A stretch of DNA of 64,000 nt, taken from positions 3,669,957 to 3,733,956 of the forward strand of contig CM119270.1 in NCBI GenBank assembly GCA_051294375.1. Reading direction: 5' to 3'. Under the pieces are notes generated by a model. It ran no database searches and was not told where the DNA came from. It saw only the letters and a list, made by a program, of their open reading frames with translations. This DNA comes from Paraspadella gotoi (lineage: Eukaryota > Chaetognatha). Below, in pieces: positions 41,111-51,375 of this stretch; positions within the stretch are counted from its first letter, which is position 1; each line of letters starts with the position of its first letter. The position numbers were made by a program, and so were the translations under genes.

Positions 41111-41580
41111 GTAATCTCGGTCGAGGAGGAAAATGGATTTCGCCTTCGCTTCGTCGCGACCACAAATCGTGAGACGACGTGTGACTTTTCTCTTCGATCG
41201 TCTAAACTTGAAAAAAGGAGGAAAGGAAAGAAAAAAGGTGGAAAGGAAAGAAAAAAGGAGGAAAGGAAACAAAAAAGGAGAGGAGAGGAAATAAAGGAAA
41301 TAAACTAATGGTACGAAAAAAAAGAAGTAAAAGCAAAGGAGGAAAGTAAAATGACAAAACAAAAAATAAAGAAAAAAAGGAGGAAAGGAGAGATAAAAGG
41401 AGGAAAGAAAAGAAAAAAAAATAAACGAAATTATTTACAGGTAAAAGAAGAAAAAAAATAAAAGGAAGATGGAAAAAATAAAAAAAAGAATAAAGGAGGA
41501 AAAGAGAAAAGGAAATAAAAAAGAAAAAAATGAAGGAAGGAGGAAAGAAAAGACATAAAAAAAAGAAAAGATTTCGACTT
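40640..41580. repeat. A-rich purine sequence with (CT)n at 41041-41108
   Basis: GAAA, GGAAAGGAAAG and poly-A rich sequence, interrupted by a clean 68-base CT array and about 110 bases of mixed sequence. Frames rich in Phe, Ser or Lys are artefacts. Confidence 0.85.
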
Positions 41581-41769
41581 TAACGATTTTCGTTTAGAAT
41601 TTGAATATCTATTTACGATCACGTGACAAACCTTTTTTTCTCTACGTGGATTGAGGTGGAGAATCCCTCGTTCAGTCGCCAATCTGCTTGTCAATCACGC
41701 AAGCACTGGCATTCAATAGAGATTTGCGATCTTAATTGTTACTGATGCCGTTGTGGAATCGTTACATAC

Positions 41770-42185
41770 TTTTTTCTCAATCTCCGATCTCCGACCACCC
41801 AACCACCAATCACCGACCAATAACATCTTTAATCACCGATTTAATTATCCCCTGATCACCGTCCAATCACCTTTGCAATGATCGACCAATCACCTTTTTA
41901 AATCACTCCCCAATCACCGACCAATTACACACTAATCACCTTTTTAAATCACCCACAAATCAACGACGATTCACTTATTCAATCGCCTATCAATCACCTT
42001 TTAAAATCACCCACCAATCACCGAACAATCACATCTTTAATCCCATTTTTAAATCACCCTCCAATCATCGACCAATCACCTCATCAATCACCTACCAATC
42101 ACCTCATCAATCACCCACCAATCAATTTTTAAATCACCCTCCAATCACCTACCAATCACCTCATCAATCACCCACCAATCATCGA
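41770..42185. repeat. Minisatellite of CACCGACCAATCACC units
   Basis: CCAATCACC recurs every 9-14 bases, alternating with TTTTTAAATCACCC, which gives a higher-order unit of about 35 bases. The words CATCAATCACC and CTACCAATCACC repeat near the right end. Confidence 0.85.
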
Positions 42186-42309
42186 CGCGCCACTCGTTGC
42201 GCCATTTAGCCTCGCGACAAAGACGCCGTCTCTTTTTCCTCTTCATTTGACATTCGTTTCCCCGGCCTCTCTCTCCAAGCGTCGCAGCGAGAAACTAATT
42301 CTTCAATAG

Positions 42310-42351
42310 TGAGAGGAGAGAGAGAGAGAGAGAAGAGAGGAGAGGAGAGAG

Positions 42352-42383
<32 letters not shown>

Positions 42384-42430
42384 GATGAAGAGAGAGAGAA
42401 GGAGAGAAGAAAGAGAGAGGAGAGATGACA
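42310..42430. repeat. (GA)n microsatellite
   Basis: An interrupted GA array. Confidence 0.9.
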
Positions 42431-42708
42431 GCAGAGAGCGAAGTGGCCTGTTTGTCTTCCGCATTTTCGCAATTTGTTATCTTTCTGTTTGGCTTCTGCT
42501 TTCTTCGCCCTACAGAGTGTTGTTTGGGCGAATGTGGATAGGGCGAAGAAGGAGTAGAGAGTAGAGAGAGTTTAGTCAGGTGAGACCTGAGGAGAGTAGG
42601 CTTGTTTCTCGTCTTGCTGCTGCTTCTCTCTGGCTATCTTTGCGTCTCTTCTGCTCTCTCGTGTCGTTCTCTCTTCATGCTCTGCTCTGCATTGCTCGTG
42701 TCCGTCTA

Positions 42709-42733
42709 NNNNNNNNNNNNNNNNNNNNNNNNN
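42709..42733. other. Assembly gap, 25 N
   Basis: A fixed-size placeholder just left of the GC-rich island. Confidence 0.99.
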
Positions 42734-42829
42734 ACTCACTTTCCTTTTAAACAAACAACATGCAAAACATTCAAAATTCATTTTTTCTCAACACCGAATT
42801 TCATCTGGATCCCATGAGTGCCTCAAAGC

Positions 42830-43620
42830 ACCAAGGCCGCACCCCGCAGCCGCTGCAGCCGCTGCCGCCCGCCGCCGCAGCCGATGCGCCCCTCAGCAAC
42901 CATCTGTTCCGCCTCTGGCGTTGGAGCTTTCAAGGTGGGCGCCCGTTCAAATGCCACTGTCGCGCCCGGCCACCCCACCGCAGTCGGCGCGAAGGCCGCC
43001 GCCGCCGTAGCCCCTCACGTGTCGCAGAAAAAAAGCCCACGTCAGCAAGTCTAACATTATCGTCGTCGTCGTCGTCGTCGTCGTCAGTCGCTATCCTCAC
43101 ACAATCACCCCTCTCGCAACCGATCTCAACCCCCTGACAGCCCATCGCGGGTATCGCGCGCTCCTTGACGGACTTGTGGCTTGCCCCCGACGGCGAGCAC
43201 CCCTGTCGCTACGCCCTTTTGCCCCGATAACCCGGCCCGCTCCGCGAAGCGTCGGGGCAGAGCGGGCCTTTGTCCCCGCTCTCTTCGTTTGCTTCTTCTT
43301 TCAATCGGCAGTGGGGCCGATGCAAGCGGCGTGCGCAGCGGCGGCGGCTGCGGCGTCCAGCGGCAGTTGTCGACGCCCTTCTTCTCTGCCGACGCCGAGC
43401 ATGCGAGTGGGACGGATTGCAGTTTCACTGGACGCCATGCAAACCCACGGGCGCCGCCAGCTTCTGCAAACGATGAACTTCGGTTCTGAAGCAGGCGCCG
43501 CAGACTGCAGGCAGCCGCCGCTAGAACCGGCGTCTTTTTCACAACCGGGAGACTTCGATGCGGCGTCACGTTTTTCTCTCCGGCGCCATTCTTGGGCGTC
43601 GGGTTTCCAACCTCGCGCTC
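42830..43620. other. GC- and CpG-rich island; possible exon(s), not identified
   Basis: About 800 bases much richer in G, C and CpG than the rest of the window, with a (GTC)n run at about 43058-43088. Overlapping frames are open on both strands (plus 42760-43137, 43176-43631 and 43181-43489; minus 43126-43875 and 43301-43654). None shows a domain I recognise and they compete with each other. A pyrimidine-rich stretch ending in AG at about 43285-43311 could be a splice acceptor. It might be a promoter-associated island, an exon or a GC-rich repeat; I cannot decide between these. Confidence 0.4.
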
Positions 43621-43639
43621 TGGTGAGTTGAAGGGAGAG

Positions 43640-43649
43640 AGAGAGAGAC

Positions 43650-43688
<39 letters not shown>

Positions 43689-43699
43689 AGAGGAGAGAG

Positions 43700-43733
<34 letters not shown>

Positions 43734-43800
43734 GAGAGTTGAGAGAGAGAGCAGAGAAGAGAGAGGAGAGAGAAGAGAGAGAGAGAGTAGACGAGAGATG
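43640..43800. repeat. (GA)n microsatellite
   Basis: An interrupted GA array that follows the GC-rich island directly. Confidence 0.9.
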
Positions 43801-43987
43801 CGAGAGAAAAGAGGGCGGAAAAACAAGCAAAACTGAGGAGCTTTTAGAAAGGTAAAGGATCAATGTATTATGCAAATTCGACCATAGCGAAAAAAAAGAG
43901 AGAGAGGTTATGGGGGTGAAGCGAAAGAGAAGACTTAGAGAAGCGTACAGCCTTTAGACAACTACAGTGGCGGCGGTCGATAACGAA

Positions 43988-43989
<2 letters not shown>

Positions 43990-44024
<35 letters not shown>

Positions 44025-44233
44025 AGAGAGAGACGTATGAGAGAGAGAGAGAAGAGAGAGAAAGCGAGAGAGAAAAGACGAGAGATGAGACGCACATCGC
44101 AAATCGAGTCGAGAAGTGAATTGGAGGAGTAGAAAGAAAATCGGGGAATGAGAAACCATTAATCACAGTCGGCCTCCGTCGGGATATGAGCGCCGAGCGA
44201 CGGCAAGAGGAGAGAGAAAGACGAAGGGAGAAG

Positions 44234-44284
<51 letters not shown>

Positions 44285-44500
44285 AGAATGAGAACCCATT
44301 TGTAAACAGAGAAAATCGTCTTTGGAGACAAACTTTTAGGACTTTTCAAAGCTTCTCTATTTCTCCGACGATGAAGAGAAAGTGAAGGGTGGAGGGTGGA
44401 AGAGTGAGAGGGTGAGAGAGTGAGAGGGAGAGAGGGTGAGAGGTAGAGAGGGTAAAGCGTGAGAGAGTGAGAGGGTGAGAGAGAGAGAGAGGGTGGGAGT
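43990..44500. repeat. Series of (GA)n arrays and GAGAGGGTGAGA units
   Basis: GA arrays at about 43990-44075 and 44238-44282, then a GAGAGGGTGAGAGAGTGAGA-type minisatellite at 44395-44495. The minus-strand frame (43954-44529) reads as Ser/Leu/Pro repeats. Confidence 0.85.
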
Positions 44501-44579
44501 GAATTGAAAAGGTGGGTAAATGTGGACAATGGGTTGAAGGAAAATTAACTGAGAAAAACTGGACAATTTTAAAAGATAA

Positions 44580-44915
44580 TACGATTATCGGAATGACGAC
44601 GCTGTCGCTTTTGAATCAGAGGAAAATAATTTAACTAGTCTAAGATGATAACAATATTATTAAGAAATGATAGCAACCGATATGAAGTGATTCATTCATT
44701 CAATAAACCATTTTGCCAATGACCTTGGACAAGCTACGGTTGGTTTAGTCCTCAATCGCTATATAATATAACTATGTACTTTTCTATATTACTAAAACTT
44801 AATGATTTTACTTATTTTTTTAAGGGAAACTTCTTTAAATTCAAAAATGGAGAGAAAATAGAAAATCGGCTCGGTCCGGAAATCCGCCCTTCACTCTAAT
44901 TTGCTAAAACGGGCC
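44580..44915. other. AT-rich unique sequence, nothing recognised
   Basis: No repeat or coding signal is visible. Confidence 0.5.
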
Positions 44916-44919
44916 GCAG

Positions 44920-45085
44920 TTTATCGTCATCGTCATCGTTATCGTCGTCGCTGTCGATATTGACGTCGGCGTCATTGTCATCAAGACATTGTCGTAATAG
45001 TCATCGTCATCTTCGTCGTCATCTTCGTCGTCGTTTTCGTCGTCGTTTTCGTCGTCATCTTCGTCGTCGTTTTCGTCGTCAATCC
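44920..45085. repeat. (GTC)n/(GTCGTTTTC)n trinucleotide-based repeat
   Basis: ATCGTC, TTCGTCGTC and GTTTTCGTC units follow each other. On the minus strand this reads as a run of Asp/Glu/Asn codons inside the frame 44904-45473, which has no other recognisable content. Confidence 0.85.
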
Positions 45086-45283
45086 CCCGAAAAAGGAGCC
45101 GGAAAAAAAAATAGAAAACGTGAAATCTTTTGGGGTTTGTCGGAAGTGGGCGGAACTCTGGACGATTAGTCGGACATAAAAGAGATTTGTGGGAAAATAT
45201 TAGGAATACATAAATGAAAACGGAGAGAGGGATTAAGCCAAAGTTAAAACTGTTAAGTGCGTTAATATTTGAGATGGAACGGG

Positions 45284-45284
<1 letters not shown>

Positions 45285-45316
<32 letters not shown>
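45285..45316. repeat. (GA)n microsatellite
   Basis: A short clean GA array. Confidence 0.85.
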
Positions 45317-45319
<3 letters not shown>

Positions 45320-45525
45320 CAAATAAATGGAAAGAGGCTTTAAAGAAACGACATAGAGAGAATACATCGCTGACGGGATGAAAAAGATTTGCAGTTTTTA
45401 AGGAAAAACCGAAAAAGAGCGTAATCCCATTCCTTGCATTGCATTTCAAAGTCATTTTCTTTGGTCCCTTCACCCCTTCAACACTCCCCCGGAGAGGTGG
45501 GGGGTATAATTAGGCAAAATGGAGA

Positions 45526-45552
45526 AGGAGAGAGAGAGAGAGAGAGAGATGG

Positions 45553-45592
<40 letters not shown>

Positions 45593-45605
45593 GAATCGAG
45601 AGAGC
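45526..45605. repeat. (GA)n microsatellite
   Basis: A GA array just before the inverted repeat at 45655-45745. Confidence 0.9.
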
Positions 45606-45654
45606 AGCTCCGAGAGATACTCAACATCTATAAATTTCAACAGTAATCTGTCAT

Positions 45655-45745
45655 GTCGTTGTTGGTTGTTTGTTGTTGTTATTTTTTTTGACGTCGCGTC
45701 GGCCGACGGCGCGCCAAAACAAACAACAACAAACAACGGACAAAC
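45655..45745. repeat. Imperfect inverted repeat, GTTGTTTGTTGTTGTT arms
   Basis: The left arm contains GTTGTTTGTTGTTGTT, matched by the reverse complement of AAACAAACAACAACAAACAA on the right. The loop is CG-rich and has a TCGGCCGA palindrome at its centre. The arms are low in complexity, so chance pairing of GTT-rich sequence is possible. Confidence 0.55.
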
Positions 45746-45869
45746 AACACTCAGAAACCCACATGTCGTCTCTTTAATTATTAATCTAGGTTTTTTCTTG
45801 ATTCCTTCCCAATTGCCGGAGGAAGGAATGGCAATCTCTCTCATCACCTCGGTCTCTCTCTCATTGTAG

Positions 45870-46230
45870 TCTCGTCGATCGGACTCCGATCATTGTGATC
45901 CAATCATTCTCTCTCGAGCCTCTCACTCAAATTCAATAAACTCGTCACCAAATTATCTGCCTCAATATCTTGACTTCTTGCTCTCTCATCTTTCCTCCAT
46001 TCTCAACTATTTCAATTTCCTCTCTGTCTTCAGCACGTCTAACATCCCAAGCTCATATTTCACATGATCTCGTTTCTTTTCTCTTTCCTTTCCCCTCTCA
46101 CACTTTAATTCTTTGTGCTTGGTTAAAAGAATAATGTGGAAATTGAAAAATTATTTTAAAAATGCTGAATAGTGAATAATATATTAGATGAAATAACAGA
46201 AGAAAAAAAGAAAGAAAAAGAAAAAGTCAA
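45870..46230. other. Unique AT-rich sequence, nothing recognised
   Basis: Scattered CTCTCTC words; no gene seen. Confidence 0.4.
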
Positions 46231-46274
46231 AAGAAACTTGTTCTTTTCTCCGAATCTTTATTTCCAAATTTTGT

Positions 46275-46365
46275 TTCGGCACTTAAAATTTGGCCCAAAA
46301 TTAGGCCCAAAAATTGGGCCCGAAATTGGGCCCAAAAATGAACCAAAAAAATCGTGCCCAAAATT
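46275..46365. repeat. Short minisatellite of AAATTGGGCCCAA units
   Basis: Five or six 12-14-base units centred on the palindrome GGGCCC, decaying on the right. It runs toward the 209-N gap. Confidence 0.75.
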
Positions 46366-46435
46366 GGACTCGTGTTTCTTTAACCCAATTGGAATCGACG
46401 TCAACCGCCGACGTCGTTTATCAACCGAGAAAAAA

Positions 46436-46644
46436 NNNNNNNNNNNNNNNNNNNNNNNNNNNNNNNNNNNNNNNNNNNNNNNNNNNNNNNNNNNNNNNNN
46501 NNNNNNNNNNNNNNNNNNNNNNNNNNNNNNNNNNNNNNNNNNNNNNNNNNNNNNNNNNNNNNNNNNNNNNNNNNNNNNNNNNNNNNNNNNNNNNNNNNNN
46601 NNNNNNNNNNNNNNNNNNNNNNNNNNNNNNNNNNNNNNNNNNNN
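46436..46644. other. Assembly gap, 209 N
   Basis: Unlike the 25-N gaps this has a specific size and may be an estimated distance. It is preceded by AAAAA and followed by CCCCCCCCC. Confidence 0.99.
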
Positions 46645-46739
46645 CCCCCCCCCGTCCTCAAACTTAATTTGGTCAAACGAGGCAGCGTCTCGCAAGGTAA
46701 GTGAAAAGGAAACTGGGTAAGGTTTTTTTTTATAAACAA

Positions 46740-47035
46740 TCCTTTGTCGGCAAGGGTCGCTAAGGTAACGGCCATGTTGGAAGCGACCATGTCAGCAGGA
46801 GCCGCTTTGGTCGTGGCTATGTCGACAGCGGCTCTGTTGGCAGTGGCCGCTTCCGCAGCAGAGATGCTGGCAGACGCCATGTCGGCAAAGGCCGATCTGG
46901 CACAGGCCGTGTCGGCAAAGGCCGCTAGGGCACAGTCCATGTAGGCAAAAGTCGCTAGGGCACTGTCCATGTAGGCAAAAGTCGCTCGGGCACAGTCCAT
47001 GTAGGCAAAAGCCGCTCCTGCAGCAGCGATCCCCA
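46740..47035. repeat. 30-bp in-frame repeat, Ala-rich if coding
   Basis: About ten units of 30 bases, each containing words like GTCGGCAAAGGCCGCT and GGGCACAGTCCATG. The last three units are near identical with GTAGGC in place of GTCGGC. The period is a multiple of three. The minus frame stays open through all units (ten-residue repeat like AYMDCALATF, 47036 down to about 46705), whereas the plus frame (MSAKAARAQ-type repeat) acquires TAG stops in the last three. No known family is recognised, and it may simply be a minisatellite. Confidence 0.75.
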
Positions 47036-47119
47036 AATTTCCCTTTTTGACTCCCGTTGCTTTATTTGCTCTGGCGGAAGATTCGCGCTGTTCTTTTATT
47101 ATTCATGCAATTTTAGCGG

Positions 47120-47340
47120 GAAAAATGGGAGGAAAATGATATAAGAAAAAAGGAAAAGAAAAGGAAAAAAGGAATGAAAAAGATATAAAGAAAAAAGGAA
47201 AAGAATAGGAAAGAAAAAAAGGAATGAAAAAGAAATAAAAAGGCCAAAAAATATAAACACAAAAAAAGAAATGAAAAAAAAGGAAAAAAATGAAACAAAA
47301 AGAAAAGAAAAGGAAAAAAAAGGGAAAAAAAAGGAGCCTA
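47120..47340. repeat. AAAAGG-rich purine tract
   Basis: AAAAAGGAAAAGAAAAGG and GAAAAAGATATAAAG words repeat. Minus-strand Phe/Ser-rich frames are artefacts. Confidence 0.85.
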
Positions 47341-47379
47341 AATCTTTGTTTTCGTTTCGCAGAATGAGAGACAATAAGC

Positions 47380-47640
47380 TATCATTAATGTGAAGATCTG
47401 ACAGGATTTACAAGCAAATCATTGAATTAGTTTTTAGTTATAAACTTACTTAATAGTAATAAAATAAAAAGAAATATATGGATAAAACGGAATTTAAGAG
47501 ACCAGACTGTCCAGTGTTTATCTTTTTTTACTCTATTTTTGGCAACAAAAAGAAAAATTCTTAAATTCTTTTCTTAGAAAAGGACGAAATCTTTCGCCAT
47601 AAAATCTCAACCATTTTTGTACCCAAAAAAAAGTAAACAG
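47380..47640. other. AT-rich unique sequence, nothing recognised
   Basis: No open frame of note and no repeat. Confidence 0.4.
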
Positions 47641-47699
47641 AAATGCAACCAAAATCTCAGCTTTGTTGCCCCACAATAAGACTCTCTGTTTCGCGGCCA

Positions 47700-48110
47700 C
47701 AAAATCCAATTCACCCTCTCACACCTCACCCCTTCCTGACACCTCACACTTCCCTCACATCTCACCCTTCACTCACACCTCACTCCTCCCCTCACACCCG
47801 CCCCAGCACAGCACTGCCACTTTGTCGCCCACCATCAAGATCTCTGCTTTCGCGGCTACACACATCCCCGACATTCACGCTCTACCACCTCACCCTCCTC
47901 TCGACATACACTTTCACACACCTCTCACCTCTCCCACTCCACCCCTCACTCAGCTCCTCGCCAACCCATCACACCTCACTTCTAACGTCCCCCGCTACCC
48001 GCTCCCTCGACACCTCAGTCTCGCTCACCACCATAATCTCACATACCGCTACCATTACGACTATCGCGCCCATCCTGCACACCTCAGACTGCCTCCCTTC
48101 ACCACACAAT
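47700..48110. repeat. Minisatellite of CCTCACACCTCAC units
   Basis: CACACCTCAC, CTCACATCTCACCC and CACACCTCACTCC words recur every 10-14 bases, decaying rightward. The strand is almost free of G in its left part. Two overlapping plus-strand frames (47643-48293 and 47663-48388) are His/Pro/Ser/Thr-rich translations of it. Confidence 0.8.
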
Positions 48111-48187
48111 TCGCGGCCCAATATTTTTTTTCAATTCCAGAGTGCTCCCGATATTTTCTCCAGATTCCCTTTGAAAAAAAAAAAGCC

Positions 48188-48253
<66 letters not shown>

Positions 48254-48290
48254 GAAGAAGAGAGAGAGAGAGAAGAGAAGGAAGTCGGGG
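48188..48290. repeat. (GA)n microsatellite
   Basis: A clean then interrupted GA array, followed by purine-rich sequence to about 48480. Confidence 0.9.
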
Positions 48291-48629
48291 TGACAGTATC
48301 ATCTGGGTCCCGGGATGGGAAGAGTAATGGAAAATTAAGGAGTACAGGGGGAAGGGAGAAGGAGGAAAGGAACGGCGGAGAGAAGTAAGGGAGGAGGAAA
48401 GGAAGGCGCCAAAGAGAGAAAGGAAAAAGAGAGAAAGAAAAAAGGGCAACAGGATGATCGCGACGAGAGGAAAGAGAGGGACGGCGCCTTTCCCCTTTTC
48501 CATTTCCTGACCCTGAGCGGGCGGCGCCCCGCGTGGATGGACCCCGGATGTGGGCCGAGGACCCGGGATGGAGGGGGAGGCGGAGGAGGGGGAGGGCTGT
48601 CAACTGGATCTGGATTAGCAGAGGGAAGA

Positions 48630-48702
48630 GGTGAGAGAGAGAGATGAGAGGAGAGAGAGAGAGAGAGAGAGAGGAGANNNNNNNNNNNNNNNNNNNNNNN
48701 NN

Positions 48703-48732
<30 letters not shown>
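48630..48732. repeat. (GA)n array split by a 25-N gap (48678-48702)
   Basis: GA repeats lie on both sides of the placeholder gap, so the assembly broke within a microsatellite and its true length is unknown. Confidence 0.95.
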
Positions 48733-48734
<2 letters not shown>

Positions 48735-49139
48735 CCGGAGAATAGCTTCTCCGTCACGACAGGGGCCAAAGATGTCGCGATTTTGGGAGAAAAACTAAAA
48801 AAATAAATAAGATTCTATTCTTTAATAATTAAATAATATAAGAAAAAGAAGATAGAAAGTGAGTTTAACTAAATACATACAATTTAATAAGGCTACAACT
48901 GGCTAGATTAAATTCAGTCAGTTTGTACTCATCTCATCTCATCGACAAATAGAGGCTCCAGTTTAATCTATTTTCATTAAAGTTTAAACTCAGAAAATGA
49001 AGAAAAAAAAGAAGAAAATTTGCGTTGATAAAAAGAAGAAAAAATGTTTGAAAGGAAAAGAAGAAAAAATCTGAGAAAATAAAAAGAGAGAAAAAAAACC
49101 AAGGACAAAGATAAAAAAAGAGGAGGAAAATAAAAAATA

Positions 49140-49167
49140 TCTAAATAAATGAATAAATAATAAAAAA

Positions 49168-49262
<95 letters not shown>

Positions 49263-49269
49263 AGTAAAA

Positions 49270-49341
<72 letters not shown>

Positions 49342-49344
49342 AAA
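49140..49344. repeat. (AAAT)n followed by (GAAA)n
   Basis: About 100 bases of AAAT tetranucleotide array (49159-49263), then about 75 bases of GAAA array (49268-49343). Confidence 0.95.
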
Positions 49345-49589
49345 AAAAAGAAAGAGATTTGAATTTGTAATTCGAGAGATTTTCTTTTGCTCACGATCTC
49401 CTTTTTCCCTTTTATTCGAAACGACCTCCAGCGGTCATTTCAAAGCTGCCATTTTCGTGGAAGACGCAGCGCCCTTCTCGAAAAAGAAAAGCATGGAAAA
49501 TATTTAGCATAACGGAACATTATTCATAACATTCTTTGAAACATTATGCCACTTCATTGATAGAGAAGCCAGGTACTCTGGGAGTGAAT

Positions 49590-49712
49590 AAACGAGACTG
49601 TGAGAGAGTCTTGATTGAAAGCTTGCAGGAACCTGCTATGTCATTATCTTGTAAGAGTGATGGAGGCCTCAAACCATCAAAGCCTGTCCAAAGTCAGGGG
49701 AAAGATAGCTTA
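49590..49712. repeat. Dispersed ~115-bp repeat, copy 1
   Basis: Shares with 58842-58958 the landmarks TCTTGATTGAAAGCTTGCAG, GCTATGT, ATCTTGTAAGAG, AGCCTGT and AGATAGC in the same order and spacing, with substitutions between. Flanks are unrelated. One frame is conserved: both copies read LIESLQ, then AM, then SCK, then PV(Q/K)S, then a D-S pair; copy 2 has one in-frame stop. Copy 1 sits in an open frame (49536-49724). It could be a SINE-like repeat, a retrocopy fragment or a small ncRNA family. Confidence 0.75.
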
Positions 49713-49739
49713 TTTATTAAATGAATGGATAATTTTTAT

Positions 49740-50340
49740 ATTGATTGTACCAATGTCATTATATTATAACCTCATTATAAGCAAACCTTAAAGTCCGTAT
49801 AAAATATAACGCAGGAGACTCCTATTCCCAGTAAGATTATCTCACATCAGCTGACTGCTCTCTCTACCCAGTGCAAGTTAAGCAAGCAAAAGAAGCTAAA
49901 ATGTTGTTTAGACCGTGTCAAAAAACTAAAAACTAAAACAAAACAACAAAACAAAAATGTAAATAAACAAATTGGAAAAGTGAGGGATTTTTTTTTCGTT
50001 TTATTTATTCATAGAATTTCATTTTTGATTATAAAATTTTTATTGATAAAAAAAAAATTAGAAATTAAGAATTCTTGGAAATGCTTATGTCGAAAGATAC
50101 ATCGATAATATTAATAAAATAGTTTTAGTCGTTTCATTTTTAATCTTATTCAAATCGTTTTGAAGTTGATCCAATAAAATCGAAACATCAATGAATCAAA
50201 AAACGAGAAAATGGCTCTTTAGCGGATTCGCTTTAAGCCTACTCCACGGTGCTAACAATAAGAATGATAATAAGGGAGCTCGATGCAGCGCGCTGATCTG
50301 ATTCTCTGGAATTAATAATTCAGAGGGGAAGACTGACAGA
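49740..50340. other. AT-rich unique sequence, nothing recognised
   Basis: No gene or repeat beyond short homopolymers. Confidence 0.4.
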
Positions 50341-50417
50341 GAGACAGAGACGATATGCGAAGACGAGAGATAGAGAGAGAGAGCGAGAAGATCTTTTTGA
50401 TTTTGAATACAGTTTAT

Positions 50418-50424
50418 TGGCACA
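50418..50424 (-). promoter_or_regulatory. Possible LINE polyadenylation signal (AATAAA)
   Basis: On the minus strand, GCCAATAAACTG is followed after about 10-20 bases by an A-rich stretch (CAAAATCAAAAAGAT). That fits the 3' end of a polyadenylated retrotransposon transcript, but AATAAA is common in AT-rich DNA. Confidence 0.3.
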
Positions 50425-51375
50425 CTGGGATATCATCGGTGCATATCTAGCCGCCAACCCAGTTTAAATCACGTCCTTTAAGGCGACCATTTAAGTTACA
50501 CACACGACCAGCCTTTTGATACCATATATGACAAATTTTTAGGCTCCTATTACATCATATGTTTCCATAACGTATGATGGAAAACACAAACGTTCTGAAC
50601 CTTGCTAAAATTAACTCCGGCATATCTAGGCATCTGAGTGCTATAACTTTCTATCGAATACACGTTGGGTCACTCCGTATAATCGCGTTGACACGAAAGA
50701 CAAAAATATTGACAACTTGCATAAAAAGCTACCCGATTCAGAGGTAAAATTAGTTAATCGTACCAGTCATACCGAAGCCCAAACAACCACATCAAAAATA
50801 GGTTTGCTTAACTGTTAATCAATAGCAGTTCCGTCTATAACTCACGGAACCTCACTTGGTTACATCCAAAACAAATTAAAGTTAATTTGCGCCTCGTGAA
50901 TTTACTTGTTCCAAGACCAAGTTAAATGTACTAATTAGCGTCTCAGTAGAGTTTGATAAAATAAAAAAAATAAAAAAATTTTTGATTAATTTAATTAATT
51001 TGGACCCCCTTCGGGGCAGGCCCCCTTTTCTCTTCCTCCGACAGATTCACCGACTTCACAGATATGTGTGGCTAACCCGTTTGAGAGATCCGCATCTTCA
51101 CACACGAAAGTGAGAGTCGGATCCCGCGCGCCTACAAGGGAGACGGACGTATGTCAATGGAGAGTAACTTATTAGTCTCGGTCTGTTGTCTGTTCCATTG
51201 CGTTCCGGTTGGGTCTACGTGCGTTGTTCAAAATTAAGAGGCCCAGTTCTAGGGAATAAACGCTGAGAACTGTCTTGTATGTTCTTTGCTGTTTTACCCC
51301 ACAGTTAGATCTCGAATTCGAAAAAGAATGGTCTTCCCGCCACTATATCCACTTTGCTACTAACACGTCGCGCAC

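Noticed and set aside
41770-42185. CRISPR-like regular repeat spacing
   Set aside because: Units are 9-35 bases, degenerate and contiguous with no unique spacers; the window is eukaryotic.
42760-43875. A named gene in the GC-rich island
   Set aside because: Frames on both strands overlap and none shows a domain or motif I can identify; reported only as an island.
44904-45473. Minus-strand 189-codon frame with an acidic Asp/Glu run
   Set aside because: The acidic run is the GTC/GTTTTC repeat; the remainder includes a (GA)n-derived Ser/Leu stretch and no domain.
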